Below are positions 54,416 through 61,337 of a stretch of 64,000 bases of DNA, piece after piece. The translations under genes and the position numbers were made by a program. This DNA is from Allorhizobium undicola ORS 992 = ATCC 700741 (GTDB taxonomy: Bacteria > Pseudomonadota > Alphaproteobacteria > Rhizobiales > Rhizobiaceae). Each line of letters starts with the position of its first letter. Positions within the stretch are counted from its first letter, which is position 1. The stretch lies in the NCBI RefSeq assembly GCF_000621665.1, contig NZ_JHXQ01000004.1, positions 186,001 to 250,000 on the forward strand, read 5' to 3'. The notes under the pieces are model-generated. The model did not search any database and was not told the origin of the DNA. It saw nothing but the letters and a program-made list of their open reading frames with translations.

Positions 54416-55387
54416 ATGAGCAATGCAGGCAATCCCTATGGCGGTTATGGTGGACAGATGACCGGGCAGGCAAGCTTCGGCACGGCACCGCAGGCCCCTG
54501 CGGCGGGAGGGCTTATCAAGGATACCACCACGCAGGCCTTTGGCCGTGACGTCATCGAGGAATCGCGCCGCCAGCCGGTATTGGTGGATTTCTGGGCGCC
54601 ATGGTGCGGCCCCTGCCGCCAGCTCACGCCGGTGATCGAGAAAGTGGTCAATGAGGCACAGGGCAAGGTCAAGCTGGTCAAGATGAATATCGATGACCAT
54701 CCCTCCATCGCCGGGCAGCTCGGTATCCAGTCCATCCCGGCCGTCATCGCCTTTGCCGACGGACGTCCGGTGGATGGCTTCATGGGGGCGCTGCCGGAAA
54801 GCCAGGTGCGCCAGTTCGTTGAAAAACTGGGCGGCCCGCAGGGCGGCGCCGATCAGGCCGCCGAAATTGCCGCCGTACTGGAAGAGGCCAAGGGCCTTTA
54901 CGATGCAGGTGACTTCGATGGCGCAGCGCAGCTTTATGCCGCCGTCATGCAGGCGGATCCCGAAAATGCGGCCTGCGTGGCTGGCATTGCCGATTGCATG
55001 ATTGCGCTGAACCAGCATGAGCGCGTTCGCCAGATTCTCGACGGCCTCCCGGAAGACATGGCGAAGGCGCCGGAAATTCAGGCCGTTGCCACAAAGCTTG
55101 CCCAGATCGAGGAGGCCCGCAAGCTGGGCGACCCGGTGGCGCTGGAACATCAATTGGCCCTGAACCCTGACGATCACGCCGCCCGGCTGAAACTGGCCAA
55201 GATACGCAATGTCGAAGGCCGTCGCGAAGAAGCCGCCGACCACCTGCTGCTCATCATGAAGAAGGACCGGGAGTTCGAGGATGATGGCGCGCGCCGCCAG
55301 CTTCTGGAATTCTTCGATGTCTGGGGCTTCAAGGATCCGGCCACCATACAGGGACGCCGCAAACTCTCGGCCATTCTTTTTTCCTGA
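54416..55387 (+). CDS. Thioredoxin-TPR co-chaperone, CnoX/YbbN-like
   Basis: This 323-residue cytoplasmic protein has a Gly-rich N-terminus (about 1-30), a thioredoxin domain (about 35-145) with the intact redox site VDFWAPWCGPCRQLTP, and a C-terminal TPR part (about 150-320) including GLYDAGDFDGAAQLYAAVMQADPE. CnoX proteins protect substrates from overoxidation and hand them to GroEL. E. coli YbbN has lost the CXXC, while this one keeps it and so should also reduce or mixed-disulfide-bond clients. GGGAG precedes the ATG. Confidence 0.9.
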   Translation: MSNAGNPYGGYGGQMTGQASFGTAPQAPAAGGLIKDTTTQAFGRDVIEESRRQPVLVDFWAPWCGPCRQLTPVIEKVVNEAQGKVKLVKMNIDDHPSIAGQLGIQSIPAVIAFADGRPVDGFMGALPESQVRQFVEKLGGPQGGADQAAEIAAVLEEAKGLYDAGDFDGAAQLYAAVMQADPENAACVAGIADCMIALNQHERVRQILDGLPEDMAKAPEIQAVATKLAQIEEARKLGDPVALEHQLALNPDDHAARLKLAKIRNVEGRREEAADHLLLIMKKDREFEDDGARRQLLEFFDVWGFKDPATIQGRRKLSAILFS

Positions 55388-55441
55388 GGCTGGCCGTGGC
55401 GCCACCCCTTGCGTTCCGCGGGCAGGGCGCCACATTATTGT

Positions 55442-55486
55442 CATCAGGCCGGACGTCAGGAGGCCGGTTCCCGGACCGGCCTGATG
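55442..55486. repeat. 11-bp inverted repeat between cnoX-like and Lon-domain genes
   Basis: CATCAGGCCGG (55442-55452) is the exact reverse complement of 55476-55486, with a GC-rich inner loop that can form its own stem (GGCCGG...CCGGACC). There is no U-tract. It could slow transcription or bind a protein. Confidence 0.5.
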
Positions 55487-55586
55487 CGGAGACACAAAGC
55501 TGGAGCAAGGGACCATGGCCGTTTTGGTGGCCCCTGCTGCGGATCGGCCATGCCGGACATCATATCCGGCGCGTCAGGAGGCATGA

Positions 55587-56261
55587 ATGCAAGTCGGCAA
55601 TGCAAGATATATCAGTGCTACGGACCTTCCGGACAGTCTGCCGGTTTTTCCGCTGACGGGTGCCTTGCTGCTGCCAGCCGGGCAACTGCCCCTCAATATC
55701 TTCGAGCCGCGCTATCTAGAGATGTTCGATCATGCGCTGCGCGGCAATCGGCTGATCGGCATGATCCAGCCATCGCTGGTCGAACCGCTGGAGCTTGAAC
55801 CCGGCCTGCCAGCGCTCTCGAAAATGGGCTGTATCGGGCGCATCACATCTTATGCGGAAACGGGCGACGGGCGCTATATTCTCTCGCTCAGCGGTATTTG
55901 CCGCTTCCGTTTTCTGGAGGAAGTGAAAACCAGTCTTCCTTTTCGTCAGGCGAAAATCTCCCCCTTCATCGCCGATCTCAACTCGGCGCAGGAAGAAGAC
56001 AGCGTGGATCGGGAAAAGCTGCTTGCCACCTTCCGCAGCTATCTTGAGGCCAACAAGTTGGAGGCCGACTGGGAAAGCGTGCAACGCGCCAGCAACCTCA
56101 CCCTGGTCAATTCACTCTCGATGATGTCGCCCTTCGGCCCGGCAGAGAAGCAGGCGCTTCTGGAGGCTCCGGACCTGCGCGCCCGCGCCGACACCCTGAT
56201 TGCCATTACCGAAATCCACCTTGCCCGCGGCTTCGGCGATCCCGATACCGTGCTTCAGTGA
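55587..56261 (+). CDS. Lon N-terminal (LAN) domain protein
   Basis: This 224-residue protein consists of the Lon substrate-binding domain: [29 protein letters not shown], then [24 protein letters not shown]. It has no AAA+ or protease domain, so it is not a Lon protease but a stand-alone substrate- or partner-binding protein. AGGAGG is five bases before the ATG. The Trm112-like gene follows after seven bases. Confidence 0.9.
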   Translation: MQVGNARYISATDLPDSLPVFPLTGALLLPAGQLPLNIFEPRYLEMFDHALRGNRLIGMIQPSLVEPLELEPGLPALSKMGCIGRITSYAETGDGRYILSLSGICRFRFLEEVKTSLPFRQAKISPFIADLNSAQEEDSVDREKLLATFRSYLEANKLEADWESVQRASNLTLVNSLSMMSPFGPAEKQALLEAPDLRARADTLIAITEIHLARGFGDPDTVLQ

Positions 56262-56268
56262 GGACGCC

Positions 56269-56457
56269 ATGGACCAGAGGATGAATGGGGTGGACCGAAA
56301 GATGCTGGAGCTTCTCGTCTGCCCGCTGACGTCGGGACGCCTGACACTGGACCCGGAGCGCAACGAACTGATCTCGGAAAAGGCCCGTCTTGCCTATCCC
56401 GTTCGCGACGGCATTCCCATCATGCTCGTGTCCGAGGCCCGCAAGATCGAGGACTAA
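56269..56457 (+). CDS. Trm112 family protein
   Basis: This 62-residue protein starts [25 protein letters not shown] and ends with [17 protein letters not shown], the UPF0434/Trm112 pattern. Only one cysteine remains, so the zinc site of eukaryotic Trm112 is absent, as is usual in bacteria. Its role may be to support a methyltransferase. The stop codon TAA (56455-56457) coincides with the start of a palindromic repeat. Confidence 0.88.
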   Translation: MDQRMNGVDRKMLELLVCPLTSGRLTLDPERNELISEKARLAYPVRDGIPIMLVSEARKIED

Positions 56458-56815
56458 AGCATGTCGCGCAAAAGTGTGCAGCTGTTTTGCGATTACGACA
56501 TGCGTTAAAACAAGAACTTAAAGCCCGTTGCTTGAGGCTGATCACAGTACACGACGCTTAGGCATGTGGCGTGGCCTACCCCCCTCTGCCTTGCCAGGCA
56601 TCTCCCCCTCAAGGGGGGAGATTGCAATGCCGACAAAGCGCCATTCTTCAACGACTATTTGTGATGACGGCCTTTTTCAGGAATGCAGGCAGGGCCTTGA
56701 TCTTGCCGATCTCCCCCCTTGAGGGGGAGATGTCCGGCAGGACAGAGGGGGGTAAGCCACACGCAAAACCTTAGCGTCGTGTACAGTGGAGGCTGATAAG
56801 CCGCAACGTGCTTTA
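56455..56815. repeat. Palindromic repeat, family B copy 2, interrupted
   Basis: It begins TAAAGCATGTCGCGCAAAAG and, without the insertion, ends GATAAGCCGCAACGTGCTTTA, matching the copy at 22839. It is split after GAGGCTGAT (56534-56542) by a 246-bp element, and the same nine bases recur at 56789-56797. Its left end supplies the TAA of the Trm112 gene. Confidence 0.88.
56543..56788. mobile_element. 246-bp MITE-like palindromic element with 9-bp target duplication
   Basis: Two arms of 80 bases (56543-56622 and 56709-56788) are imperfect inverted repeats with 14 of 15 identical terminal bases (CACAGTACACGACGC / CACTGTACACGACGC). They contain the block CCCCCCTCTG and CATCTCCCCCTCAAGGGG. The middle 86 bases carry no gene. 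The direct repeat GAGGCTGAT flanks it exactly. It encodes no transposase, so movement would need one in trans. Confidence 0.9.
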
Positions 56816-56862
56816 GAGCATTTGCAGGAAAAGGGGGAACCGGCTTTCCTGAAAATGCTCTA
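56814..56862. repeat. Palindromic intergenic repeat, family A copy 3
   Basis: A 49-bp palindrome from TAGAGCATTTGCAGGAAAAG to GAAAATGCTCTA, a shortened family A unit. It shares its left TA with the family B copy next to it. It lies eight bases from the stop of the leftward UbiH-family gene and could form its transcript end. Confidence 0.8.
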
Positions 56863-56869
56863 AGGTCGC

Positions 56870-58084
56870 TCAGATCTTCTCTCCCGCCAGAAGCTTCGGC
56901 CCGCTTTTCGCCGCTGTTCCTGCTGCTTCGGAGATGAAATAACCCTTCAGCTTCGGCAGGCGATCCACCATTCCCAGCCCGAAATCCCGCAGGATGCGAA
57001 GCGGTGTGTTGTCGTTGGAAAACAGCCGGTTGAGCACGTCGGTCGTCACCCCCATGCGGAAGGTATCGAAGCGGCGCCACGTCTGGTAGCGCTCCAGTAC
57101 GCCCACATCGCCAATGTCCAGCCCAAGCCGGTCGGCATCGACAATGGTTTCGGCCAGCGCCGCCACATCCTTGAAGCCGAGATTGAGGCCCTGACCGGAA
57201 ATCGGGTGAATGCCGTGGGCCGCATCGCCCGCAAGCGCCAGACGGGGGGCGACGAATGCCCGCGCCAGCGTCAAACCAAGCGGAAAGGCCCGCCGGTCGC
57301 CAATAGCCCGGATCGCACCGAGTTTATGGCCGAAGCGGCGTTCCAGTTCGTCTTCGAACACCAGATCATCCGCCGCCACCAGGCGGTCGGCATCGTCGCT
57401 GCGTTCTGTCCAAACCAGCGAGGAGCGATTGCCGGTAAGCGGCAGGATGGCAAAGGGTCCGGCCGGCAGGAAATGTTCCTCCGCCACACCCTCATGCGGA
57501 CGCTCATGCTCCACCGTGGTGACAATGCCGGATTGGCCATAGGCCCAGGTCACGGTCTTGATGCCCGCCATCTGCCGCAGTGCCGAGCGTACGCCGTCAC
57601 AGGCCACGATCAGCCGGGCTGTCAGCTCAGTCCCGTCGGAAAGGCCAAGACGGGCCTCTGCCGGGCCGGATTCGAAACGGGTGGCCTTCACGCCGTTGAT
57701 GACGCGGATGCCAGCCTTTTCGGCGGCGGCCAGCAAAGCGCCCACCATGGCCACGTTCGGCACCATATGGGCAAAGGGCCTGCCTTCTTCCACATCGCCA
57801 TCGAAGGTCAGGAAAACCGGCCGAACCGGATCGCCAGCCCGCGAATCGGTGACAACCATCTTGCGAATCGGCTGGGATTGCGGCTCGATCTCGTTCCAGA
57901 CGCCAAACACATCCAACATGCGCGTGGCGGCGGCAATAATGGCCGAGGCGCGCGGATCCTTTTGCCACTGCCCGGCCGGTGCGGCCTCCACAACCACAAT
58001 TTCCATGTGCGGAGCCGCCTGCTTGACCGCCAAAGCCGCAGCAAGGCCTACATAGCCGCCACCCACCACGATCATGTCCGCCAT
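56870..58084 (-). CDS. UbiH/UbiF/COQ6-family ubiquinone biosynthesis hydroxylase
   Basis: This 404-residue FAD monooxygenase has the dinucleotide-binding motif MIVVGGGYVGLAAALAVKQ, the DG motif LIVACDGVRSALRQM, and the GD/ribose motif LALAGDAAHGIHPISGQGLNLGFKDVAAL. This matches ring hydroxylases of ubiquinone synthesis (often labelled UbiH or UbiL in alphaproteobacteria). Position specificity cannot be told from sequence. The start at 58084 has AAGGAG eight bases upstream. It is divergent from tesB. Confidence 0.92.
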   Translation of the reverse strand: MADMIVVGGGYVGLAAALAVKQAAPHMEIVVVEAAPAGQWQKDPRASAIIAAATRMLDVFGVWNEIEPQSQPIRKMVVTDSRAGDPVRPVFLTFDGDVEEGRPFAHMVPNVAMVGALLAAAEKAGIRVINGVKATRFESGPAEARLGLSDGTELTARLIVACDGVRSALRQMAGIKTVTWAYGQSGIVTTVEHERPHEGVAEEHFLPAGPFAILPLTGNRSSLVWTERSDDADRLVAADDLVFEDELERRFGHKLGAIRAIGDRRAFPLGLTLARAFVAPRLALAGDAAHGIHPISGQGLNLGFKDVAALAETIVDADRLGLDIGDVGVLERYQTWRRFDTFRMGVTTDVLNRLFSNDNTPLRILRDFGLGMVDRLPKLKGYFISEAAGTAAKSGPKLLAGEKI

Positions 58085-58170
58085 CAGAGAAGCTCCTTCA
58101 ACCTTGTCCGCGTCCTGGCTCTTATATAGATCAGCAGATACGCAGTTCCTACCCACCGGAGCCAACCAAG

Positions 58171-59049
58171 ATGCCGCAGACTTCAGCCTCAAGCGCCGCC
58201 ATGCAGCAATTGCTGCAAACGCTCGATCTCGAAGCACTTGAAGTCAACCTGTTTCGCGGCACGAGCCCGCAGGTTGGCTGGCAGCGCGTATTCGGCGGCC
58301 AGGTCATTGCGCAGGCACTGGTTGCCGCCCAGCGAACCGTGGAGGGCGAGCGCTTCGTTCACTCGCTTCACGCCTATTTCATGCGGCCGGGCGATCCGTC
58401 GGTCCCCATCATCTATCAGGTTGAACGGACCCGCGACGGCGCAAGCTTCGCCACCCGCCGGGTGCTAGCCATTCAGCATGGCAAGGCGATTTTCTCCATG
58501 TCGGCCTCCTTCCAGGATGATGAAGAAGGCCTTGAACATCAGGTGGAACTGCCAGGAATTGCCGATCCCGAAAGCCTGATGGGCGAAAAGGAATTTCGCG
58601 AGCTTTTCCTCGCGCAGGCGCCGGAAAACGTGCGCAAATACTGGGGCCGGGAGCGGCCTGTCGAATTTCGCCCCACATCGCTCGTCCATTATCTCAGCCG
58701 CGAAAAGCTGAAGCCGGAAGCCAATATCTGGGTGCGCTTTACCGGCGCCATCCCGGACGACCGGCGAATTCAGGCCGCAATGCTCGCCTATCTTTCAGAC
58801 ATGACGCTGCTCGATACCTCGCTTTACGCCCACGGCATGTCGATCTTCGACCAGAACCTGCAAGTGGCGAGCATCGACCACGCCATGTGGTTTCATCGTC
58901 AGGACCCCATGGATGACTGGATGCTTTACACCCAGGACAGTCCCAGCGCATCGGGCGGACGCGGCATGACGCGGGGAAGCCTTTATAGCCGCTCCGGCAA
59001 GCTGATCGCCTCCGTTGCCCAGGAAGGATTGATCCGCAAAAAGGCATAA
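58171..59049 (+). CDS. tesB: Acyl-CoA thioesterase II
   Basis: This 292-residue double-hotdog thioesterase has VNLFRGTSPQVGWQRVFGGQVIAQAL near the N-terminus and the C-terminal active-site region with DNWMLY-like DDWMLYTQDSPSASGGRGM, GSLYSRSGKLIASVAQEGLIR. It hydrolyses medium- and long-chain acyl-CoA in the cytoplasm. It is a single gene, with its promoter in the 86-base gap shared with the UbiH-family gene. Confidence 0.94.
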   Translation: MPQTSASSAAMQQLLQTLDLEALEVNLFRGTSPQVGWQRVFGGQVIAQALVAAQRTVEGERFVHSLHAYFMRPGDPSVPIIYQVERTRDGASFATRRVLAIQHGKAIFSMSASFQDDEEGLEHQVELPGIADPESLMGEKEFRELFLAQAPENVRKYWGRERPVEFRPTSLVHYLSREKLKPEANIWVRFTGAIPDDRRIQAAMLAYLSDMTLLDTSLYAHGMSIFDQNLQVASIDHAMWFHRQDPMDDWMLYTQDSPSASGGRGMTRGSLYSRSGKLIASVAQEGLIRKKA

Positions 59050-59177
59050 GACTATTTTTTGTGCATTTTTGCCGTTTTGCCCAAAAAACGAAAGCCTATT
59101 GCACAATCAATTGCCTTTTTATTGACGCAATAGGTTGGATCCCATGATTTTCAAGGGGTTAACCTCCATTTTCAATC

Positions 59178-59193
59178 TGGCACGCACTTTGAA
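59178..59193 (+). promoter_or_regulatory. Probable sigma-54 promoter of glnK-amtB
   Basis: TGGCACGCACTTTGAA matches TGGCAC-N5-TTGCA with GG at -24 and one departure at -12 (TTGAA). It lies about 87 bases before the glnK start. sigma-54/NtrC control is known for glnK-amtB. An inverted repeat CCTATTGC/GCAATAGG (59095-59134) upstream could be part of an activator site, but a classical NtrC box was not identified. Confidence 0.65.
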
Positions 59194-59279
59194 TGTATGT
59201 CCGTGACTGCCTCCTGCTTGGGCGGGGCGGTAAGGGCATTCGGCGTTCAGCCGAGCATAACCAGAGGATTGGAAACCAG

Positions 59280-59618
59280 ATGAAGATTGTGATGGCCATC
59301 ATCAAGCCGTTCAAGCTGGACGAGGTGCGCGAAGCCCTCACGGCTGTCGGCATTCAGGGCCTGACCGTCACCGAGGTGAAGGGCTACGGTCGTCAGAAAG
59401 GGCATACGGAAATCTATCGCGGCACCGAATATGCCGTGAGCTTCCTGCCGAAACTCAAGATCGAAATCGCCGTGGCGTCGGACCTCGCCGACAAGGCCGT
59501 CGAAGCCATCGCATCCGCCGCCAAGACGGGTCAGATCGGCGACGGCAAGATTTTCGTCTATTCGATCGATCAAGCCGTGCGCATCCGTACGGGCGAAACC
59601 AACAGCGAAGCCTTGTAA
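59280..59618 (+). CDS. glnK: Nitrogen regulatory PII protein GlnK
   Basis: This 112-residue PII protein starts MKIVMAIIKPFKLDEVREAL. The T-loop carries the uridylylation Tyr51 in TEIYRGTEYAVSFLPK, and the ATP-binding GDGKIFVYSIDQAVRIRTGE is near the C-terminus. It senses 2-oxoglutarate, ADP/ATP and nitrogen status and blocks AmtB when nitrogen is plentiful. The ATG at 59280 is the family start; the frame extends upstream over the promoter. It is 26 bases from amtB. Confidence 0.96.
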   Translation: MKIVMAIIKPFKLDEVREALTAVGIQGLTVTEVKGYGRQKGHTEIYRGTEYAVSFLPKLKIEIAVASDLADKAVEAIASAAKTGQIGDGKIFVYSIDQAVRIRTGETNSEAL

Positions 59619-59644
59619 GAGCCACGGCAGGGGAGTTCTTTCAC

Positions 59645-61048
59645 ATGCAATTTTCCAAGTTTACCACCCATAGCCGGCGTCTGGGCCTTGCTGCGGCGGT
59701 GTTTCTGGCACCGGCCATCGCCTTCGCGCAGGACGCAGCTGCTGCGGCACCCGTGCCGAACAAGGGCGACACCACCTGGATGCTGGTTTCCTCGGCATTC
59801 GTGCTGCTGATGACCGTACCCGGTCTTGCCCTCTTCTATGGCGGCCTGGTGCGCTCCAAGAACATGCTGTCGGTGTGTATGCAGGTCATGATGATCGCAG
59901 CCGTCGCCATGGTTCTGTGGGTCGCCTATGGCTACTCGCTTTCGTTTACGGCCGGTGGCGGCCTGAACGGCTTTGTCGGCGGTTTCTCCAAGGCCTTCCT
60001 GGCTGGCGTAACCCCAAGCTCGGTCGTTGAAACCTTCAGCAAGGGCGTCGTCATTCCGGAACTGACCTTCGTGGCGTTCCAGATGACCTTTGCCGCGATC
60101 ACTCCCGGCCTGATCATCGGCGCATTTGCCGAACGTGTGAAGTTTTCGGCCGTCATTCTCTTCGTCATTCTCTGGCTGACATTCATCTACTTCCCGATTG
60201 CCCACATGGTCTGGTTCTGGGGCGGCCCGAGCGCCTATGCCGATCCGGCTGGCATGATCTTCGGCTTCGGCGCCATCGACTTTGCTGGCGGCACCGTCGT
60301 TCACATCAATGCAGGCATTGCCGGTCTCGTCGGCGCGATCATGATCGGCAAGCGCACCGGCTACGGCAAGGATATGATGGCTCCGCATTCCATGACGCTC
60401 ACCATGGTCGGCGCTTCGCTGCTGTGGGTTGGCTGGTTCGGCTTCAATGCCGGTTCCAACCTGGAAGCCAATGGCGGTGCGGCTCTCGCCATGATGAACA
60501 CCTTCGTTGCAACGGCAGCCGCCATCATTTCGTGGTCGCTGGTGGAATCCTTCGCACGCGGCAAATGCTCCATGCTGGGCGCGGCTTCGGGCGCAGTCGC
60601 AGGCCTCGTCGTCATCACCCCGGCTGCCGGCTTCGTCGGCCCCATCGGTGGCATCGTCATGGGCCTCATCGTCTCGCCGGTCTGCTACTTCTTCGTCTCC
60701 ACGGTGAAGAACAAGTTCGGCTATGACGACACCGCAGACGTCTTCGGCGTTCACTGCGTCGGCGGCATTCTCGGCGCTCTGCTGACCGGCATCTTCGTCA
60801 ACCCCGCTTTGGGCGGCGCCGGTATCGTCGATTATTCCACCGCCGATTTCGCCGCCACCTATGCAGGCACCGCCACGCAGTTCATGGCACAGCTCAAGGG
60901 CGTTGCCGTGACCCTTCTGTGGTCGGGCGTCGGTTCTGCGATCCTCTACAAGATCGTGGACGTGATCGTCGGCCTGCGCGTGCCGGTGGAAGCCGAACGC
61001 GAAGGTCTGGACCTCGCCTCGCACGGCGAAGCCGCCTATCACTCCTGA
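59645..61048 (+). CDS. amtB: Ammonium transporter
   Basis: This 467-residue channel has a cleavable signal (FLAPAIAFAQD) and eleven membrane helices. Seen are the gate motifs PGLALFYGGLVRSKNML, the first twin-His helix FAGGTVVHINAGIAGLV and the second with VFGVHCVGGILGALLTG. The C-terminal tail (EAEREGLDLASHGEAAYHS) is the GlnK-binding region. It is transcribed with glnK and followed by a strong terminator. Confidence 0.97.
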   Translation: MQFSKFTTHSRRLGLAAAVFLAPAIAFAQDAAAAAPVPNKGDTTWMLVSSAFVLLMTVPGLALFYGGLVRSKNMLSVCMQVMMIAAVAMVLWVAYGYSLSFTAGGGLNGFVGGFSKAFLAGVTPSSVVETFSKGVVIPELTFVAFQMTFAAITPGLIIGAFAERVKFSAVILFVILWLTFIYFPIAHMVWFWGGPSAYADPAGMIFGFGAIDFAGGTVVHINAGIAGLVGAIMIGKRTGYGKDMMAPHSMTLTMVGASLLWVGWFGFNAGSNLEANGGAALAMMNTFVATAAAIISWSLVESFARGKCSMLGAASGAVAGLVVITPAAGFVGPIGGIVMGLIVSPVCYFFVSTVKNKFGYDDTADVFGVHCVGGILGALLTGIFVNPALGGAGIVDYSTADFAATYAGTATQFMAQLKGVAVTLLWSGVGSAILYKIVDVIVGLRVPVEAEREGLDLASHGEAAYHS

Positions 61049-61075
61049 GCGGTTGCTACATCCCCTCGGAAGATG

Positions 61076-61104
61076 GACCCCGGCATTTGCCGGGGTCTTT
61101 TTTT
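61076..61104 (+). terminator. Terminator of glnK-amtB
   Basis: GACCCCGGC (61076-61084) pairs perfectly with GCCGGGGTC (61089-61097) around ATTT, and seven T follow. Confidence 0.97.
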
Positions 61105-61131
61105 GTTCATCCGGCCACGGAATTGGCATGG

Positions 61132-61148
61132 TTAAAAGAACATTAACC
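61132..61148. promoter_or_regulatory. CtrA-type binding site upstream of ftsK
   Basis: TTAAAAGAACATTAACC contains TTAA-N7-TTAACC, the consensus of the alphaproteobacterial cell-cycle regulator CtrA. It lies about 190 bases before the ftsK start and just after the amtB terminator. Function is inferred from the motif only. Confidence 0.6.
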
Positions 61149-61337
61149 GTGATGACGCTAATCTGCCCTGTGTCGTTGCCATTGTCGCAAAACCGATAAT
61201 GGCAGCGGCAGACATGAAAGAACAAAGTCGGGGCACGGGCTGCGGACAGGAATGTCGCCCCACCCCCGGTTTTTCGGAGCGCCGCTGATGCAAAGCGTGT
61301 TCCGCCGGATGGTCAACAGGATTGGCAGGCAAAACGG

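Noticed and set aside
55587-56261. Truncated lon protease gene
   Set aside because: The Lon N-terminal domain occurs as a normal stand-alone family of this length; there is no trace of a lost ATPase or protease part downstream.
12795-56862. CRISPR array
   Set aside because: The repeats are palindromic, dispersed and single or paired; there are no regularly spaced identical units and no cas genes.
59570-61225. 551-codon minus-strand frame opposite amtB
   Set aside because: Antisense shadow of amtB that crosses its terminator; composition is His/Asp/Gly-rich without family match.
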